From the NCBI GenBank assembly GCA_029962745.1, contig CM057165.1, positions 7,278,978 through 7,342,977 on the forward strand: a stretch of DNA of 64,000 nucleotides, in the 5' to 3' direction. The notes under the pieces were generated by a model. It saw only the letters and a program-made list of their open reading frames with translations. It did not search any database and was not told where the DNA came from. Origin of the DNA: Echinometra lucunter (Eukaryota > Echinodermata > Echinoidea > Camarodonta > Echinometridae). Shown here in pieces: positions 20,754 to 32,521 of this stretch (its first letter is position 1; the number at the start of each line of letters is the position of its first letter). The position numbers were made by a program, and so were the translations under genes.

Positions 20754-22333
20754 GAGACATCATTTAACCACATTTTTAAAATGCACTCTGTGAATGTTTT
20801 CATTTCGCAGTCTCAAGCTAAACTGTGACAGCAGTGCTGACATTAATTAATAACCCTTTAAAAAGGCCCTCCCGACAATCTGATTTTATTTAAATATATT
20901 TCAATTTAAAACAGGGGCGGATTGAAAACTTTAAATTTGTGTGATTTCATTAATATTCTTAAGAGATAAATTACAAATAGAATGCAATATACATGAATCT
21001 GATGTGACATTTTGGTACACTACAGACATTACCATGCGTTTTGAATACATTTGCGTTTTTTTTTTTAAACGACTGTTTTACGCTTGAAAATCAGATTAAC
21101 AAGCCATGATTTCAAGACGTAATCTCCACTCATGATGTAGTCAGCAATGTTACTCCAAAACAGAAATGTCAATTTCAAGGCATGTTCGTGCATTCTTAAA
21201 TAAATCGCAGCAAGTTCCCGAATTATAAAACATACATCATTTTCTCTGTCTGCAAATGAAGTCATGTTTGGATTTTGAGAGAGAGCTGTACGCCGGCTTT
21301 GCACGCTGGCTCCGGGGAAGGAGTAGGAAAAAAGAGGGGTTTGATGTCGGTATAGCTGCTTTTTATTGAATCAACGTCAGGCATTATAGATCGAGTGGTG
21401 ATGAGGGCCATATCAATAGTAATCTCATGAGAAAGAATTGAGATGAATCGACACTCAAGACTTAAAATACCTTTCTCTCGAATCACGCGGGGTTTGTGTT
21501 TGGTTTTCAGCACGCCATCATACCCCGCTTCTAGACCACGTGACCAGGCTGTCGCCACGGCGAAATAAGATCTCTACTTATAGATTTCAATAAAAGACGC
21601 GCTAACAGTGTTAACACAAATCAGCTGTGAAAGCACAGGGAGTTTGGATATATACACTCGTCTGTCGTACACGCACGCATTAATCCATATTTTATGAAAC
21701 ACACCGTGCTCTAGATATAAGATGTACACATAAGATGTACATTACTCCTGAAGTTATTGTGTACACTGCCGGGGCTTGTAACTTTTTATGATGCCCCCTC
21801 CTGGCATATTTGGCACGTCCCCACGCATGAGGAACGCATTCCTCTCTCGCGTTTCCCGCGCTTCATGCATCTAAAGAAACACTTTCTCGCAGAGGGAGTA
21901 TGAAAATGGTGGCAGTGGTGATGGTTGTTAGATTGACATGTACTCGGGTCTTATATGCTTTCTACGGGGCCTACTTTACTTGATTGCACGAGTGGTCTGA
22001 AATTAAAACTCAACGAGGGATGATATGGATGGTACTCGATTGGAACTGGCATGATACACCAGCAAATCCTTGCTCTATTATCCTACTTCATCAGAGAAAA
22101 TCTTAAAAGAGGGAACTGAGTTGAAATAAATCTGACAAGCCGGATCGCTTATCATGCACTTCATTGAACACGTTATTTTATGACTTTTAATCGTAGGGAC
22201 TATTTACATGCAAGTACAATGACTTATCGCATGATTTACGTCAGTGAATGACTCTTAACTCAATGTTATCACTGTGATGTAGTACTGAATTGCCAAATTG
22301 CCTTAGGCTGGTTCAAAGTGTTATTTCGTGACA
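20754..22333. other. plain sequence, no gene seen
   Basis: AT-rich DNA. An E2F-like TTTCCCGCGC occurs near 21,850-21,860, and CACGTG occurs near 21,536. The minus-strand frame at 21,262-21,558 (98 residues) begins near that CACGTG but has no recognisable domain. Nothing is strong enough to call a promoter. Confidence 0.45.
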
Positions 22334-22543
22334 CACTCTACGAACTAGAATGTTAAATCACCGTTTAAAAGGGCCGAGGAGTCACTACATTTTCAAAATG
22401 GTAGATTAACGCTTTGCTTATGTTTGATTCAACACTATAAAAGTTGGAATCCAGCATGTTCAAAGTGTTAATCTACCATTTTGAAAATGTAGTCACTCCT
22501 CGGCCCTTTTAAATGGTTATTTAACATTTTAGTTTTTAGAGTG
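22334..22543. mobile_element. CACTCT-ended foldback MITE, copy 1
   Basis: The ends CACTCTACGAACTAGAATG and TTTTTAGAGTG are inverted. The arms continue with TTAAATCACC, AAAGGGCCGAGGAGT and CACTACATTTTCAAAATGG, and pair over about 90 bp around a short centre containing AACACTATAAAAGTTGGA. The same family recurs at 24,155 and 26,202. Confidence 0.85.
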
Positions 22544-23205
22544 TGTGGGCTTAACTTTCATGCCACAATATGTGTACAGTTGTCTCAGCCTCGCTCTCAG
22601 GTACCTATGCGTACCTATATCTATGTGAATTCTGCTAAAGGTGAAAATAATTTTGGGATGTTTCTTAATTTTTGATGCTACGTTTGATAAAAAAAAAAAC
22701 GTCTTCGGAAACCTGCCACCCGAAAAGGCTTGCTCTCAAATTGCCCTCATATTTGATATTTGATTTGAAAAGGTTTAAAGGTGTGGGCTTAACTTCCATG
22801 CAACGTTGTCCCACGTATGCCTATATTTATGTGTTGCATCTCATGTGATATTCAGTGAGGCTAAGTCAGTTTCTTATTGTTTTTATCATTCCAAATTCCC
22901 GCTTTATGCATGTCACATTATGTGTTGTCCCACGTATAACTATATTTACGCGCATCTCATGCAATATTCAGTGAAACTAAATCCATTTCTTATCGTTTTT
23001 GTCATTCCAAAACCACAATTTATACATAAATTCTTGATTAGTCATGGCTTCAAAGTTTGGACTAAACTTTCGTGCTAAATGTATATGTGTTGTCCCACAT
23101 ACCTTTATCCGTGTGCAGTGCATGTGATATTCAGTGAGGCTGAGCCAGTTTCTTCTCATTTCTATATGATTCCAAAACCTCATTTTATTCATAAGTTCTG
23201 ATGTG
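22544..23205. repeat. degenerate tandem array, ~120-bp monomers
   Basis: Monomers starting GTTGTCCCACGTAT begin at 22,805, 22,924 and 23,089. They share GATATTCAGTGAGGCT, a TTTCTTaTcgTTTtt stretch and ATTCCAAAAcC. The second carries about 45 extra bases. The lead sequence GTGTGGGCTTAACTTcCATGC appears at 22,543 and again at about 22,781. A related single monomer lies at 56,221-56,330. Confidence 0.75.
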
Positions 23206-24154
23206 CAACATAATAAACCTTTCCCAATATTGCTTTCAGGGTTTCTTCCACAGTAAGATAGCACTGCAGAACTCAACTTTATCTCTAATTCATTCCTCAA
23301 GCTCTGTTGACGTGTTATCCTCGGGGAGAGGAATGGGGACGGATACGACTAGAATGCCTGTCAAATTTAACCCAGCTTTTTAGTATGTGTTCAAATTAAT
23401 ATCGCTCCTGGCATCGCAAAAATGCACTATTCCACGCGCATGCATGTTCCCTCGCATTATTTCTGAGCCTTGGGGGCCGTTTACATACATTACTGCTCTA
23501 TCTTCGCCAAGAACACATCATTCAGATATCGTGGTGGGGAAAAAACCCCACCAAAAACAAAAACAAAACAGAAATAAACGAAAAAACAAAAAACAAGCAA
23601 ACAAAAACAGGCTGATACACAGCGCAAAAGCATCTAGCTAAAAAGTAACCAATATTTTTTTTAAAGATTCCATATCGTAAGCTCTTGACTATCATATTGA
23701 TTTTTGAACTGACCTCATTGCTTATTGTAAATTGCTCCTGCTGGAGCGATGTGGCCTCGTATATCTTCTCCTGTATCGTCGTATCGTCGCATCTTTACAA
23801 TTAAAAGGAACGAATTAAAATTTTGTTCAACGGAAGGAATATCGTGTATTACCGGATGTCAAGCAGGTGCACACACTGGTACAATTATTTCCTTTTCTCG
23901 TCTTCTTTGTTTTGCTTAGTATTCTTCCTTTTTGTATAATCATGAATCTTTTTTCAGGTCAGAGTTTTATGATTACATTATGATCTAAGATATGAGATTA
24001 ATGAAAATTGGATATAGATAGAATCTTTGCCTTGAAAGTTACAACGCCGTCTAGAAGACGCTGAGGGGAAAAGCACTGGTTTTATCAGTTTACGAATTAA
24101 GCGTAATACCAAAAACACTTGTATTATTTGTAGCATTTTTAACCGTCCAAAATA
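23206..24154. other. plain sequence, no gene seen
   Basis: AT-rich DNA with an A-rich stretch at 23,540-23,610. The open frames here are short and without recognisable domains. Confidence 0.5.
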
Positions 24155-24380
24155 CACTCTAAAAACTAAAGTGTTGAATCACCATTTAAAGTGATGAAAT
24201 AGCGACTACTTTTTCAAAATGTTAGATTAACACTTTGAACATTTCAACACTATACATGTTGGATATCAACCTTTATAGTGTTGAATCTTGCATGTTCAAA
24301 GTGTTAATCTAACATTTTAAAAATGTAGTCACTCCTCCACCCTTTTAAATGGTGATTCAACATTTAAGGTTTTTAGAGTG
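24155..24380. mobile_element. CACTCT-ended foldback MITE, copy 2
   Basis: Starts CACTCTAAAAACTAAAGTG and ends with TTTTTAGAGTG. The arms include TTGAATCACCATTTAAA, CTACTTTTTCAAAATG and TTAGATTAACACTTTGAACA, and fold back nearly completely. It belongs to the same family as 22,334 and 26,202. No target-site duplication is evident. Confidence 0.85.
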
Positions 24381-25264
24381 CACCTTTGAGCCATTCCAAA
24401 TCAAATACCAAATATGAAGGCAAGCCTTTTCAGGAGGCATGTTTTCGATGACGTTTTTATCAAAAGCAGCATAAGAAATTAAGAAAAAAATCCCAGAATA
24501 ATTGTCAACTTTGTCAGAATTCTCCCTCTTATTCAACCGTAGGTCTATAGTTCGATGGCACAGGTGACAGATGATAACTATTGCATGTCGACCGATGATT
24601 GCTACATGCAGTTGGATCCGGTGCACAAAGTTAATTAAGATCCGTAGAGATATTCAATGTATCCTGCTTCGACACCTGATCCTCATTTTCACGCGAAGTG
24701 ATGTGACATTCATTTTACCACCGACTTTTTTTTCCCCCTCCGTGTACAGGCCAATATACATTTTTCATTTTCTTTCTTTTTTATCTTTAGATATCGCTAA
24801 AGAAGTAATGAAACCTTGAGAAGTAGCTACTTTTCCACGGTGATTGGAGATTGCGTTTTCTTATTCTATGTGGAAAAAGATCCAATTCTAGATTTTACAT
24901 TTTCTACCACCGATGTGAATACTACAGTCTTTCTTTGTCGTAATAGTTTCTTCAATTTACTTCATTTTTCATGCTTTCCTCTTCCTCCTCACATATTTTC
25001 ACTTCAGGATTTTTAAAGGATTTTGTGCAAACTTTGGGATTTTTGTTTAAATCAATTTCTATGCGCTCTCGTGATGAAGTTTAACCGTAATACGCTTAAA
25101 AGAATATCTCATTGTTACAAGTGTTTTTATATCAATTTGAAGTTAAAGTATGAATCCTGCCTTCTAAATATTGCCACTAAAAGCACAAGAGAAAAACGGG
25201 GTAAAGTAAAAAAAAAAAAAAAAAAGGGTGGGGGGAAATCCTTTAGAGAATAACCTTCCTCCAT
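24381..25264. other. plain sequence, no gene seen
   Basis: AT-rich DNA with a poly-A run near 25,208-25,224. Frames at 24,571-25,253 are short and unrecognised. Confidence 0.5.
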
Positions 25265-25560
25265 TCATACCTTTTTATTTACTGTTCTCTCAGTTTTATC
25301 CCGGTCTCCATTCACCTTTTCTTTCTTTCCTTTTTTCTTTTTTTGTCCATTTCTCTATCTGTCAACATGTTTCCATTTCTCCCTTTTTCTCTCTTTCTCT
25401 ATCGCTTTATCTCTCCCTGACCCTCTTTTACTCCTCATCTCTCTCTCTCTCTCTCTCTCTTTCTCTATCGCTTTATCTCTCTGACCCTCTTTTTACTCTT
25501 CTCTCTCTCTCTCCCTCTCTCAGCCTCTGTTTTTCTTTCTCTCTCTCTCTCTCTGCCCAA
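25265..25560. repeat. pyrimidine tract, interrupted (CT)n
   Basis: About 300 bases of CT/CTTT repeats, within which TTTCTCTATCGCTTTATCTC and GACCCTCTTTT each occur twice about 60-65 bp apart, so the tract contains a small tandem duplication. The serine/leucine-rich frame at 25,228-25,602 is its translation. Confidence 0.9.
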
Positions 25561-26201
25561 GTAGAATCGCCTCCTTCTTTTGACACTCGGATACACACAT
25601 GAGCAGGTGTTTCAAGATGCGAAAGGTACTTAAATCGTTAAGTCGCCGCTCACACACGGCAAACAGCCTCTTAATCTCACCTAGTCTTACTTTCGGGCAT
25701 TCTTATACCGACATTTTTGCCACATGGAATAGCAGTACAAGGCTTTTTAAACCTTGACAGTACATTTACTCATAATCGTAGTCTCTTTCGACATAGTAGT
25801 CAAACTCTGATTTACAGGATTATGAAATAAAGTTTATAGTTAATGAGTGCAAATGCAGTTCCGAAATTTTGGTATCGTCTTAATAATTGTTTTTCTTGAC
25901 ACAGATGTATCAAATTGGTCCCCAATGACTTCACGGTTATAATTCCAACACGAGAATAAGAAACTGTCTCGATCGCATTCGTTTGTTTGTTTACGTTTGT
26001 TGTTGTTGTTGTTTCTTAACTTACAGCGCATAATTGAGTTCAGAGGTTTCCTAGACTTAAAACTGGAATTGATTGTACTTTGTAATAAAACGATTCGATC
26101 ATTCGAGTATCACGTTTCCACTTAGGCCAAGTTGAATTCATATATAAAAGTATATTCAACTAACTAACTAATCAAGCCTTTGTAATTGTGAAACAATACT
26201 G

Positions 26202-26425
26202 CACTCCAAAAGCTAAAATGATAAATCACCATTTCTAAGGGTGGAGGAGTGACTACATTTTCAAAATGGCAGATTAAAATTTTGAACACGCTGGATTCAA
26301 TAGTATAAAGGTTGGAATCCAGCATGTATGATGTTCAAAGAGTTAATCTAACATTTTGAAAATGTAGTCACTCCTCAACCCTTTTAAATGGTGATTCAAC
26401 ATTCAGCATCTTAGTTCTTAGAGTG
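26202..26425. mobile_element. CACTCT-ended foldback MITE, copy 3
   Basis: Starts CACTCCAAAAGCTAAAATG and ends TTCTTAGAGTG. The arms include AAATCACCATTT, GGAGTGACTACATTTTCAAA and GATTAAaaTTTTGAAC. The centre reads GGATTCAATAGTATAAAGG then GGAATCCAGCATG. It is the third copy of this family within 4 kb; the copies are clearly diverged, so they are not one tandem event. Confidence 0.85.
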
Positions 26426-27594
26426 CGCCTACTTGCTAAGTCACAATCCCTCTCTCCGCAGCTTTCTATGTTGAAAACGATATGACAGCATAGGAACTAT
26501 TGACGTTTACCCCTTAGGTGACGATTAACGTGGTTAAATATTGACAGCTACCTCACCCTTGGTTTGGAAAAAGTTCACGAGGAAATTATACCCCATTGGA
26601 AGATCTGCAATAGCTCATGAACTTTAATTCAGTCTCCACATTCAAATAATAATAATAATTATGATGTACAGTTTTTGTATAGCGTATAAAACACAACAAA
26701 TGCACCCAATTTCAAAGAATTTAAGAAAACAAAACACAATAAAACAACAACCACAAGCACACACACAAAAAACCCTGAGCAACCCGACGCACTGTAGTTT
26801 ATTATTGTTGATATTTCATCAGTGTTTTGGTTTTGAGACAGAGTTGAAATGTTTCTGGGCAACGATGTAATTGTTTATTGCTGGCTGTTACAGTTCAAGT
26901 GAAACATTTCATTGTTTTTCTGTTTTTATTTGACTCCGTCAGACTGGATTCGAAGAACCTCCTCTGTTTGGTACTTCTGTGTGTTCATCAGGAGTACATG
27001 TATGTGCAGCAGCCAAAAAGAATGTTCACTCTTTCCTGTTACCAGTTACAATGTAACCAAAGCAAGCACACTTATGAATCGAAAGGGTTATTTTAGCAGA
27101 AACATTCCGTTGCAAGATCTTTTTTTGAGAAATAAGAGTATTAAAACAAAATGTGTTCAGGAAAAGAAATGGCAGTGTACACTGTATGTTATCGAGAGCA
27201 GCTAGGAACTCAAACATGACAAGATGGGATAATTCAATGAAATACGATGCCCTGTGATTATTGAACCCCTGAACACCGAATAGAGTTCAATGAAGATAGA
27301 TTACCGGTAAATGAACAGAATTTGAAATGATGTAAATATTTGGGTGCATGTTAAACAGACGGAATCGGTTAAAAATACTTTGAATGAATGTTATGCATTA
27401 GTATTGTTTGTTTGTTTGTTCGTTTTTATGTTTGTTTTTGTTCGTCCAAACTGCTTAGTCGACATTTTTAGACAGGAACGTTTTATAATCCCCTGTACTG
27501 ACCTATAATAAACATTTCTATGGAGAAAAACACAGTTTGATTATTTTACTTTAAAAAAACAGCCTCCAAAATCTTCTCAATTCAGTCTGTACTG
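26426..27594. other. plain sequence, no gene seen
   Basis: AT-rich DNA with a short (ATA)n run near 26,646 and (GTTT)n near 27,406. Overlapping frames at 26,661-27,217 on both strands are unrecognised. Confidence 0.5.
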
Positions 27595-27600
27595 TACATT

Positions 27601-27790
27601 CTAGAGTACCTACATAAAGAGAGTAGCGACATAGACGTCCTACTTCTTGGGAAACAAAATGGCGTTCAAATTCTTTCTATTTCGAACACCCGTTTGCTTA
27701 TCGGAATTGAATAGAAATGTTGCGTAACAGGGAAACAAAATGGCGTTCAAATCTTGGGTTGTCGCTACTCTCTTTATGTAGGTACTCTAG
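27601..27790. mobile_element. 190-bp MITE with perfect 30-bp inverted ends
   Basis: Positions 27,601-27,630 and 27,761-27,790 are exact inverted copies (30 of 30), starting CTAGAGTACCTACATAAAG. TACATT precedes the element (27,595-27,600) and follows it (27,791-27,796), a clean 6-bp target-site duplication. The interior has an exact 22-bp direct repeat (27,649-27,670 and 27,730-27,751) containing AAAATGGCG. No transposase is encoded. The intact ends and duplication suggest a recent insertion. Confidence 0.9.
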
Positions 27791-28078
27791 TACATTCCAG
27801 ACACCCACGCCATCATTATGTAATCAACTCATTGTAGAGTTTCAGTTGCTACATTTTCAGTTGGTAAAAAAAAATTCAGTTGGTGAAAATGTATTTCATG
27901 TAATTCACGCTCACTCTGACTAGCAACATTCTTGTTTAGTAATGGAAGCATGGGTAAGACCACGTGACTGCTAAGATGTTTGAAATCAGATTCTAACCTT
28001 GGATATCGCCTGTCTTTAAAGTTCATGTGATGAATATTTTGATGTATTCCAAATACCGTGTTTCATAACCATACCCCT

Positions 28079-28093
28079 CCCCCCCCCCCCCCC
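28079..28093. repeat. poly-C run (15)
   Basis: An uninterrupted C run, one of about a dozen C or G runs of 11 or more bases in the window. Confidence 0.95.
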
Positions 28094-28440
28094 ACATACG
28101 CATGCAGACGTCAGCGCCTGGTTTATTTTCCCCCATTTCATAACGACCAGCTTTCTTTACTGGTATAGTGTTCCGTAAGCGAGCTAAGACGCCGAAATCT
28201 CATCTTGATAATAGAGTAAATGAGTTGAAAAATTACAAATCTATGTACGCAACTTACAACGACCTAGATTGCTCCTGACCTGTGTTTAGGTAACAGTAAG
28301 CGTTGCGAATATGGCAAAAATGATTTGTTGTTGAGATATTCTTCGATATTCCATTTGGTTTTGTCATACTTTACAATACTTCACAATATTTCTTCTTTAT
28401 ATCTGCATGCCGTTTTTCTTTACTTCATACTATCTTCCTT

Positions 28441-28710
28441 CTCTCTCTATCTCTCTCTTTCTCTTTCTTTCTCTTTCTTTCTCTCAATCTTTCCCGCCCC
28501 CTTCCCTCACTCTGTCGCTTTCCCATCTGTTCAGTGAATACTGCTCTTAAAAAGAATTCTATGTATCTCTCTCTTCCGCCTTTCTCTGTCAGGGTCTTAC
28601 TCTCCGTTAAACGTGCCATTTTAGAAAAAAAAATCAAATATCACTTTCCTTTCAGTCGTATTGTGTATGTTTATATGTGCCTTTTCATATTCTAGTTTTT
28701 GGATTTCTTT

Positions 28711-28770
<60 letters not shown>

Positions 28771-29045
28771 TTCTCTTTCTTTCTCTCAATCTTTCCCGCC
28801 CCCTTCCCTCACTCTGTCGCTTTCCCATCTGTTCAGTGAATACTGCTCTTAAAAAGAATTATATGTATCTCTCTCTCTTCCGCCTTTCTCTGTCAGGGTC
28901 TTACTCTCCGTTAAACGTGCCATTTTAGAAAAAAAATCAAATATCACTTTCCTTTAAGTCGTATTGTGTATGTTTATATGTGCCTTTTCATATTCTAGTT
29001 TTTGGATTTCTTTCCTTCTCTCTCTCTCTCTCTCTCTCTTTCTCT
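28441..29045. repeat. 302-bp tandem duplication with (CT)n
   Basis: The block around CAATCTTTCCCGCCCCC (28,485) is repeated at 28,787. Both units contain TTCAGTGAATACTGCTC, GTCAGGGTCTTACTCTCCG and TATGTGCCTTTTCATATTC and end in a (CT)n run. The non-microsatellite parts differ at only a few positions, so the duplication is recent or maintained. Confidence 0.9.
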
Positions 29046-29159
29046 ACTCCACCTGCTTGCCTATTTTTCTACTCTCTATTAATTTGTTAGTCTTCCTTCC
29101 AAACGTTTTACCAGTCTATCTTCTTTTTTCTACATCTTTCTCTCATCCACCTGCAGGTA

Positions 29160-29160
29160 C

Positions 29161-29202
<42 letters not shown>

Positions 29203-29345
29203 CCCCCTCTCATTTTCCCCCTCTCTGCTACTCTCTCTAATCTTTCCATGTTATTTTACATCTCACTTATCTCTCTCTTCCTCTCTCTCTCTCTCTCTCT
29301 ATCTTTACTGCTCTTCCTTCCTCTATCTCTTTATCTCTATATCTC
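29160..29345. repeat. (CT)n-rich tract
   Basis: Three CT runs (about 29,163-29,197, 29,270-29,303 and shorter ones) lie in pyrimidine-rich sequence, with CATTTTCCCCCTCT repeated back to back near 29,198-29,225. A 16-C run lies nearby at 29,515-29,530. Confidence 0.85.
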
Positions 29346-29546
29346 CTAAGATCTCACCTTATATCTGCTCCATGCATGCGACTGCATCACTCCTTGCTGC
29401 GTCACGTTGTCATGGTTACAGTTTAATCGCTTGAAAGCCGCTCTATTCTTCCACATCTTCTCGATGTGAATGTATGTATTATTGCAGATCGCCACAGATC
29501 CATAGCTCATGGTTCCCCCCCCCCCCCCCCATCTCTACAGTGCCTT

Positions 29547-30507
29547 CATGAAGGACATAACATTTGAATAGTTAAAGATGTAGTCCTAGTGGCATCGAAT
29601 AGCTCAGGGCCATTTTTTTTGTTATGCCTGCGAATTTTATTTGGTTATCTTAAACCTGAAGTATTTCTCAGCTACTGCAGTTGTTGATATTGCCATGAAT
29701 AAGGGGAGAAAGCCATGTTGGGCAAAAAATCTGAAATCTGAAATCAAAATAGGGCTGCGTCGCACTTGGACGTCATTGTGTTCCTTTCCGAGTTCAAGAT
29801 ATGTTTGTCATTGGTATAATATTAATTCCAACCCCCCTCTACACAGGCAACCAGGCTTACTTGATCTCTGATAGCCAACGGAGGAAGAACAATAGGAGGA
29901 AAAGGATTAATTCCAATATCAGTCTGTTAGTTCCTTATTATTCATTCAAGAAAGGCTAATCAAAGTTATTTGCTCTGATAGCAACTCAAAATATCTCAAC
30001 TCTTGACTCCAGTGGGATGTCTCCATGAAGGACATAAGATTTGAATAGTTAAAGATGTAGTCCTGGTGGCATTGAATAGCTCAGGGCCATTTTTGTTACT
30101 CCTGCCAATATTTGGCTATCTTGAACCTGAAGTATTCCTCAGCTACTGCAGTCGTTGATTTGCCACAAACTAAGGGGGAAAACACAGTTTTGGAATCAAA
30201 TCTGCACGTTATTTTTATTCATCAAAATAGGGCTGCGTCGCACTTCGACGTCATTATGTTCCTTTCCAAGTTTACGATATGTTTGTGATTTGATTCTTTG
30301 GTATATGATTAATTCCAACACCTCTCTGCACAGGCAACCAGGCTTACTTGATCTCTGACAGCCATCGGAGGGAGAAAATATAAGAAGAAAGAGATTAATT
30401 CCAATATTAGTCTGTTATGTCCTTATTATTCACTCAAGAAAGGCTAACCAAAGTTATTTGCTCTAATAGCAACTCAAAATATCTTAACCCTTGATCCCAG
30501 TGGGATG
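29547..30507. repeat. ~477-bp diverged tandem duplication
   Basis: 29,547-30,019 and 30,024-30,507 align over their whole length: CATGAAGGACATAA near the start, AGGGCTGCGTCGCACTT in the middle, CAGGCAACCAGGCTTACTTG later, and CAGTGGGATG at the end. Substitutions and small indels are spread through the block at very roughly one base in ten. The second contig of the 10.5-kb duplication begins inside the second unit (homologous to 30,306). Confidence 0.9.
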
Positions 30508-31830
30508 GTGGCAATAAAAAATGCTTCCTCACTGGAGACTTTTTTTTTTAAATATGAAAGCAGTACTAATTAACGGTTATCTTGGATTAAAATAGGGCTT
30601 AATTTATTCATCGTTGAGCAGTCTCACTGACGTCAATATTTTGAATAATTCAAAAAATTATGTAAATTTCGAGTTGGCCCAATAAGGACAAAGGATAGCT
30701 AATTCATTTACCTAGCCTTCATGCTGCAATGATTCTTCTGTTTAATCATCCACACAATCTGAACCTCACTAAATTCTTTGTTATTCAAATGAACCATGAC
30801 GTTTTGGATGATACAACATTCGAATGTTCAGAATTTAAGATTTTGTAACTGATGATTTTTGCCTCGGACCCCGCACAATGTAGTCTAGTGGTCCTTGAGG
30901 ATTTTGAGCACATGCGGAAAGTGCGTTTTGATTGAGGTACGAGTCCCTTTCTGCCTATTATGAACATAATTTTAGCCTTTGGCAACTGTTTAGCCAGAAC
31001 CTGTACATATCCAACGTTTGAGGATTGGATTCAATGAGGCGAAAATTATAGGGAGGAAGAAAAAAGAATGAAAGCAAGGAAGAAAAACCGCGAAGAGACG
31101 CGGGAGCGCTAGGAAATGTCAATGATTTGGTGCTCGTATTCGCTAGCTCGAGAGATAAAATGTCAGAAGATCGGCTTTCTGTCGCAATAATCGTAGTTAA
31201 CTCGATTTCAGTGACATCATTACGTGCCTGTTCCTTGGACTGATTTGATAGGGGATTGTGGTAAGGATGCCAGACCCACGTAATGGATTCCCGCATCCCT
31301 TCTCAAGTTGGATGTTATGACGATAGCAGATCGGCAATAAACATGAGCAGAAATGGAATTTTAAAAAACCGTTAAGAGTCCGTTCTCTGTGTTTCCATTT
31401 GAAGTATTCCTCTCCCCTTCGTTCAATGTTATACTCTTTGTTACGAAGAATTCATTGAATTTGAAAAAGCTATAAAGTCATTACATTTTTAATGAGATCA
31501 ATTAAATAAAATAAACCAATTTCATTAAAATTTACAAATATATTTCATTAACAAAAGAAATCGCATTTGATTGTTTGCCACACTTACGAGCCAATTTTGT
31601 AGTTGGTTTGCTACATGGTGAGTTCCTTTCATATTTTTTTGTCCTTTACCTTGTTGATGCCACAAAAAGGTGGTCTTCTGCTCGTCTCTAGGTATTTCAG
31701 TCTAGTTTTTGCTGTCCATACAATGTGACATATAGGTGACCAGACATTATAATCCAAAGGCAATTTCCCAAGGCTTTATACATGACTTGCCAAAGATACA
31801 CGGTTAGGGTCAGAGTTTAACAGGGACAGA
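30508..31830. other. plain sequence, no gene seen (left copy)
   Basis: AT-rich DNA. Minus-strand frames at 30,785-30,985 and 30,958-31,296 overlap in different frames, have no domain, and change length in the right copy because of indels. Confidence 0.5.
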
Positions 31831-32099
31831 CACTATGAACATGACGGACAAAGAAAGCGGACAAAATAAACAACCCCTCATTCTACCCTTCACAATGGTT
31901 CTGGTAGTCAAAAGAACATCCCTTCACTGCTATTGTCTAAAATATGTGGAACAGGTGTCACATGCATATTCACCTGGAACTACGTGATTAAACATAATAG
32001 CTGTAAAGGGATGTTCTTTTGACTACCAGAACCATTGTGAAGGGTAGAATGAGAGGTTGTTTATTTTGTCCGCTTTCTTTGTCCACTATGTTCATAGTG
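31831..32099. mobile_element. CACTA-like foldback MITE (left copy)
   Basis: The ends are CACTATGAACAT and ATGTTCATAGTG. The arms pair for about 95 bp through GCGGACAAAATAAACAACC, CATTCTACCCTTCACAATGG and GTAGTCAAAAGAACATCCC with very few mismatches, around a loop of about 80 bp. The element is bracketed by AGA on both sides. CACTA ends with a 3-bp duplication are the hallmark of the EnSpm/CACTA superfamily. No transposase is present. Confidence 0.85.
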
Positions 32100-32521
32100 A
32101 GAGTTGCACTAGAGTCAGGGTTGCGAATAGGATTTTAGGTTAAGCATAGGGTGAGGGTTGTCGAACAACAGGGATGTAAAGCCGATTTTTCAAGTGCAGT
32201 GGACACCAAATGGATAAGAGTCGTAATAACAAGGAATAACTGGAGTGAGTGTTAGAATTGCTTGGAGGCAAGGGTGAGAGCTGGACCTAATTTTACTCGG
32301 AGTTAAAACCTTTAAATTGTGTCATTTAATTGTGATAGGTTAAATATATTGCATTTACAAGGTTGTTTAAAACACGCCGGCAAGATACTTAATATCTTTT
32401 GATAACCATTCTGCTGTACAATTACCCTATTAACAGGTTGAATATGGAGAAGACTTGTAGAACCAGAATAAGATTTTGGTCTTGCTTTCGTCGAAGGTAA
32501 AGTATATTTCCTCAGTGCACT

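Noticed and set aside
20195..20803. Long frames across the first gap
   Set aside because: They consist almost entirely of N; the same holds for 40,717-41,376.
28661..29434. Serine/leucine repeat proteins
   Set aside because: Open frames caused by (CT)n tracts and a 302-bp tandem duplication.
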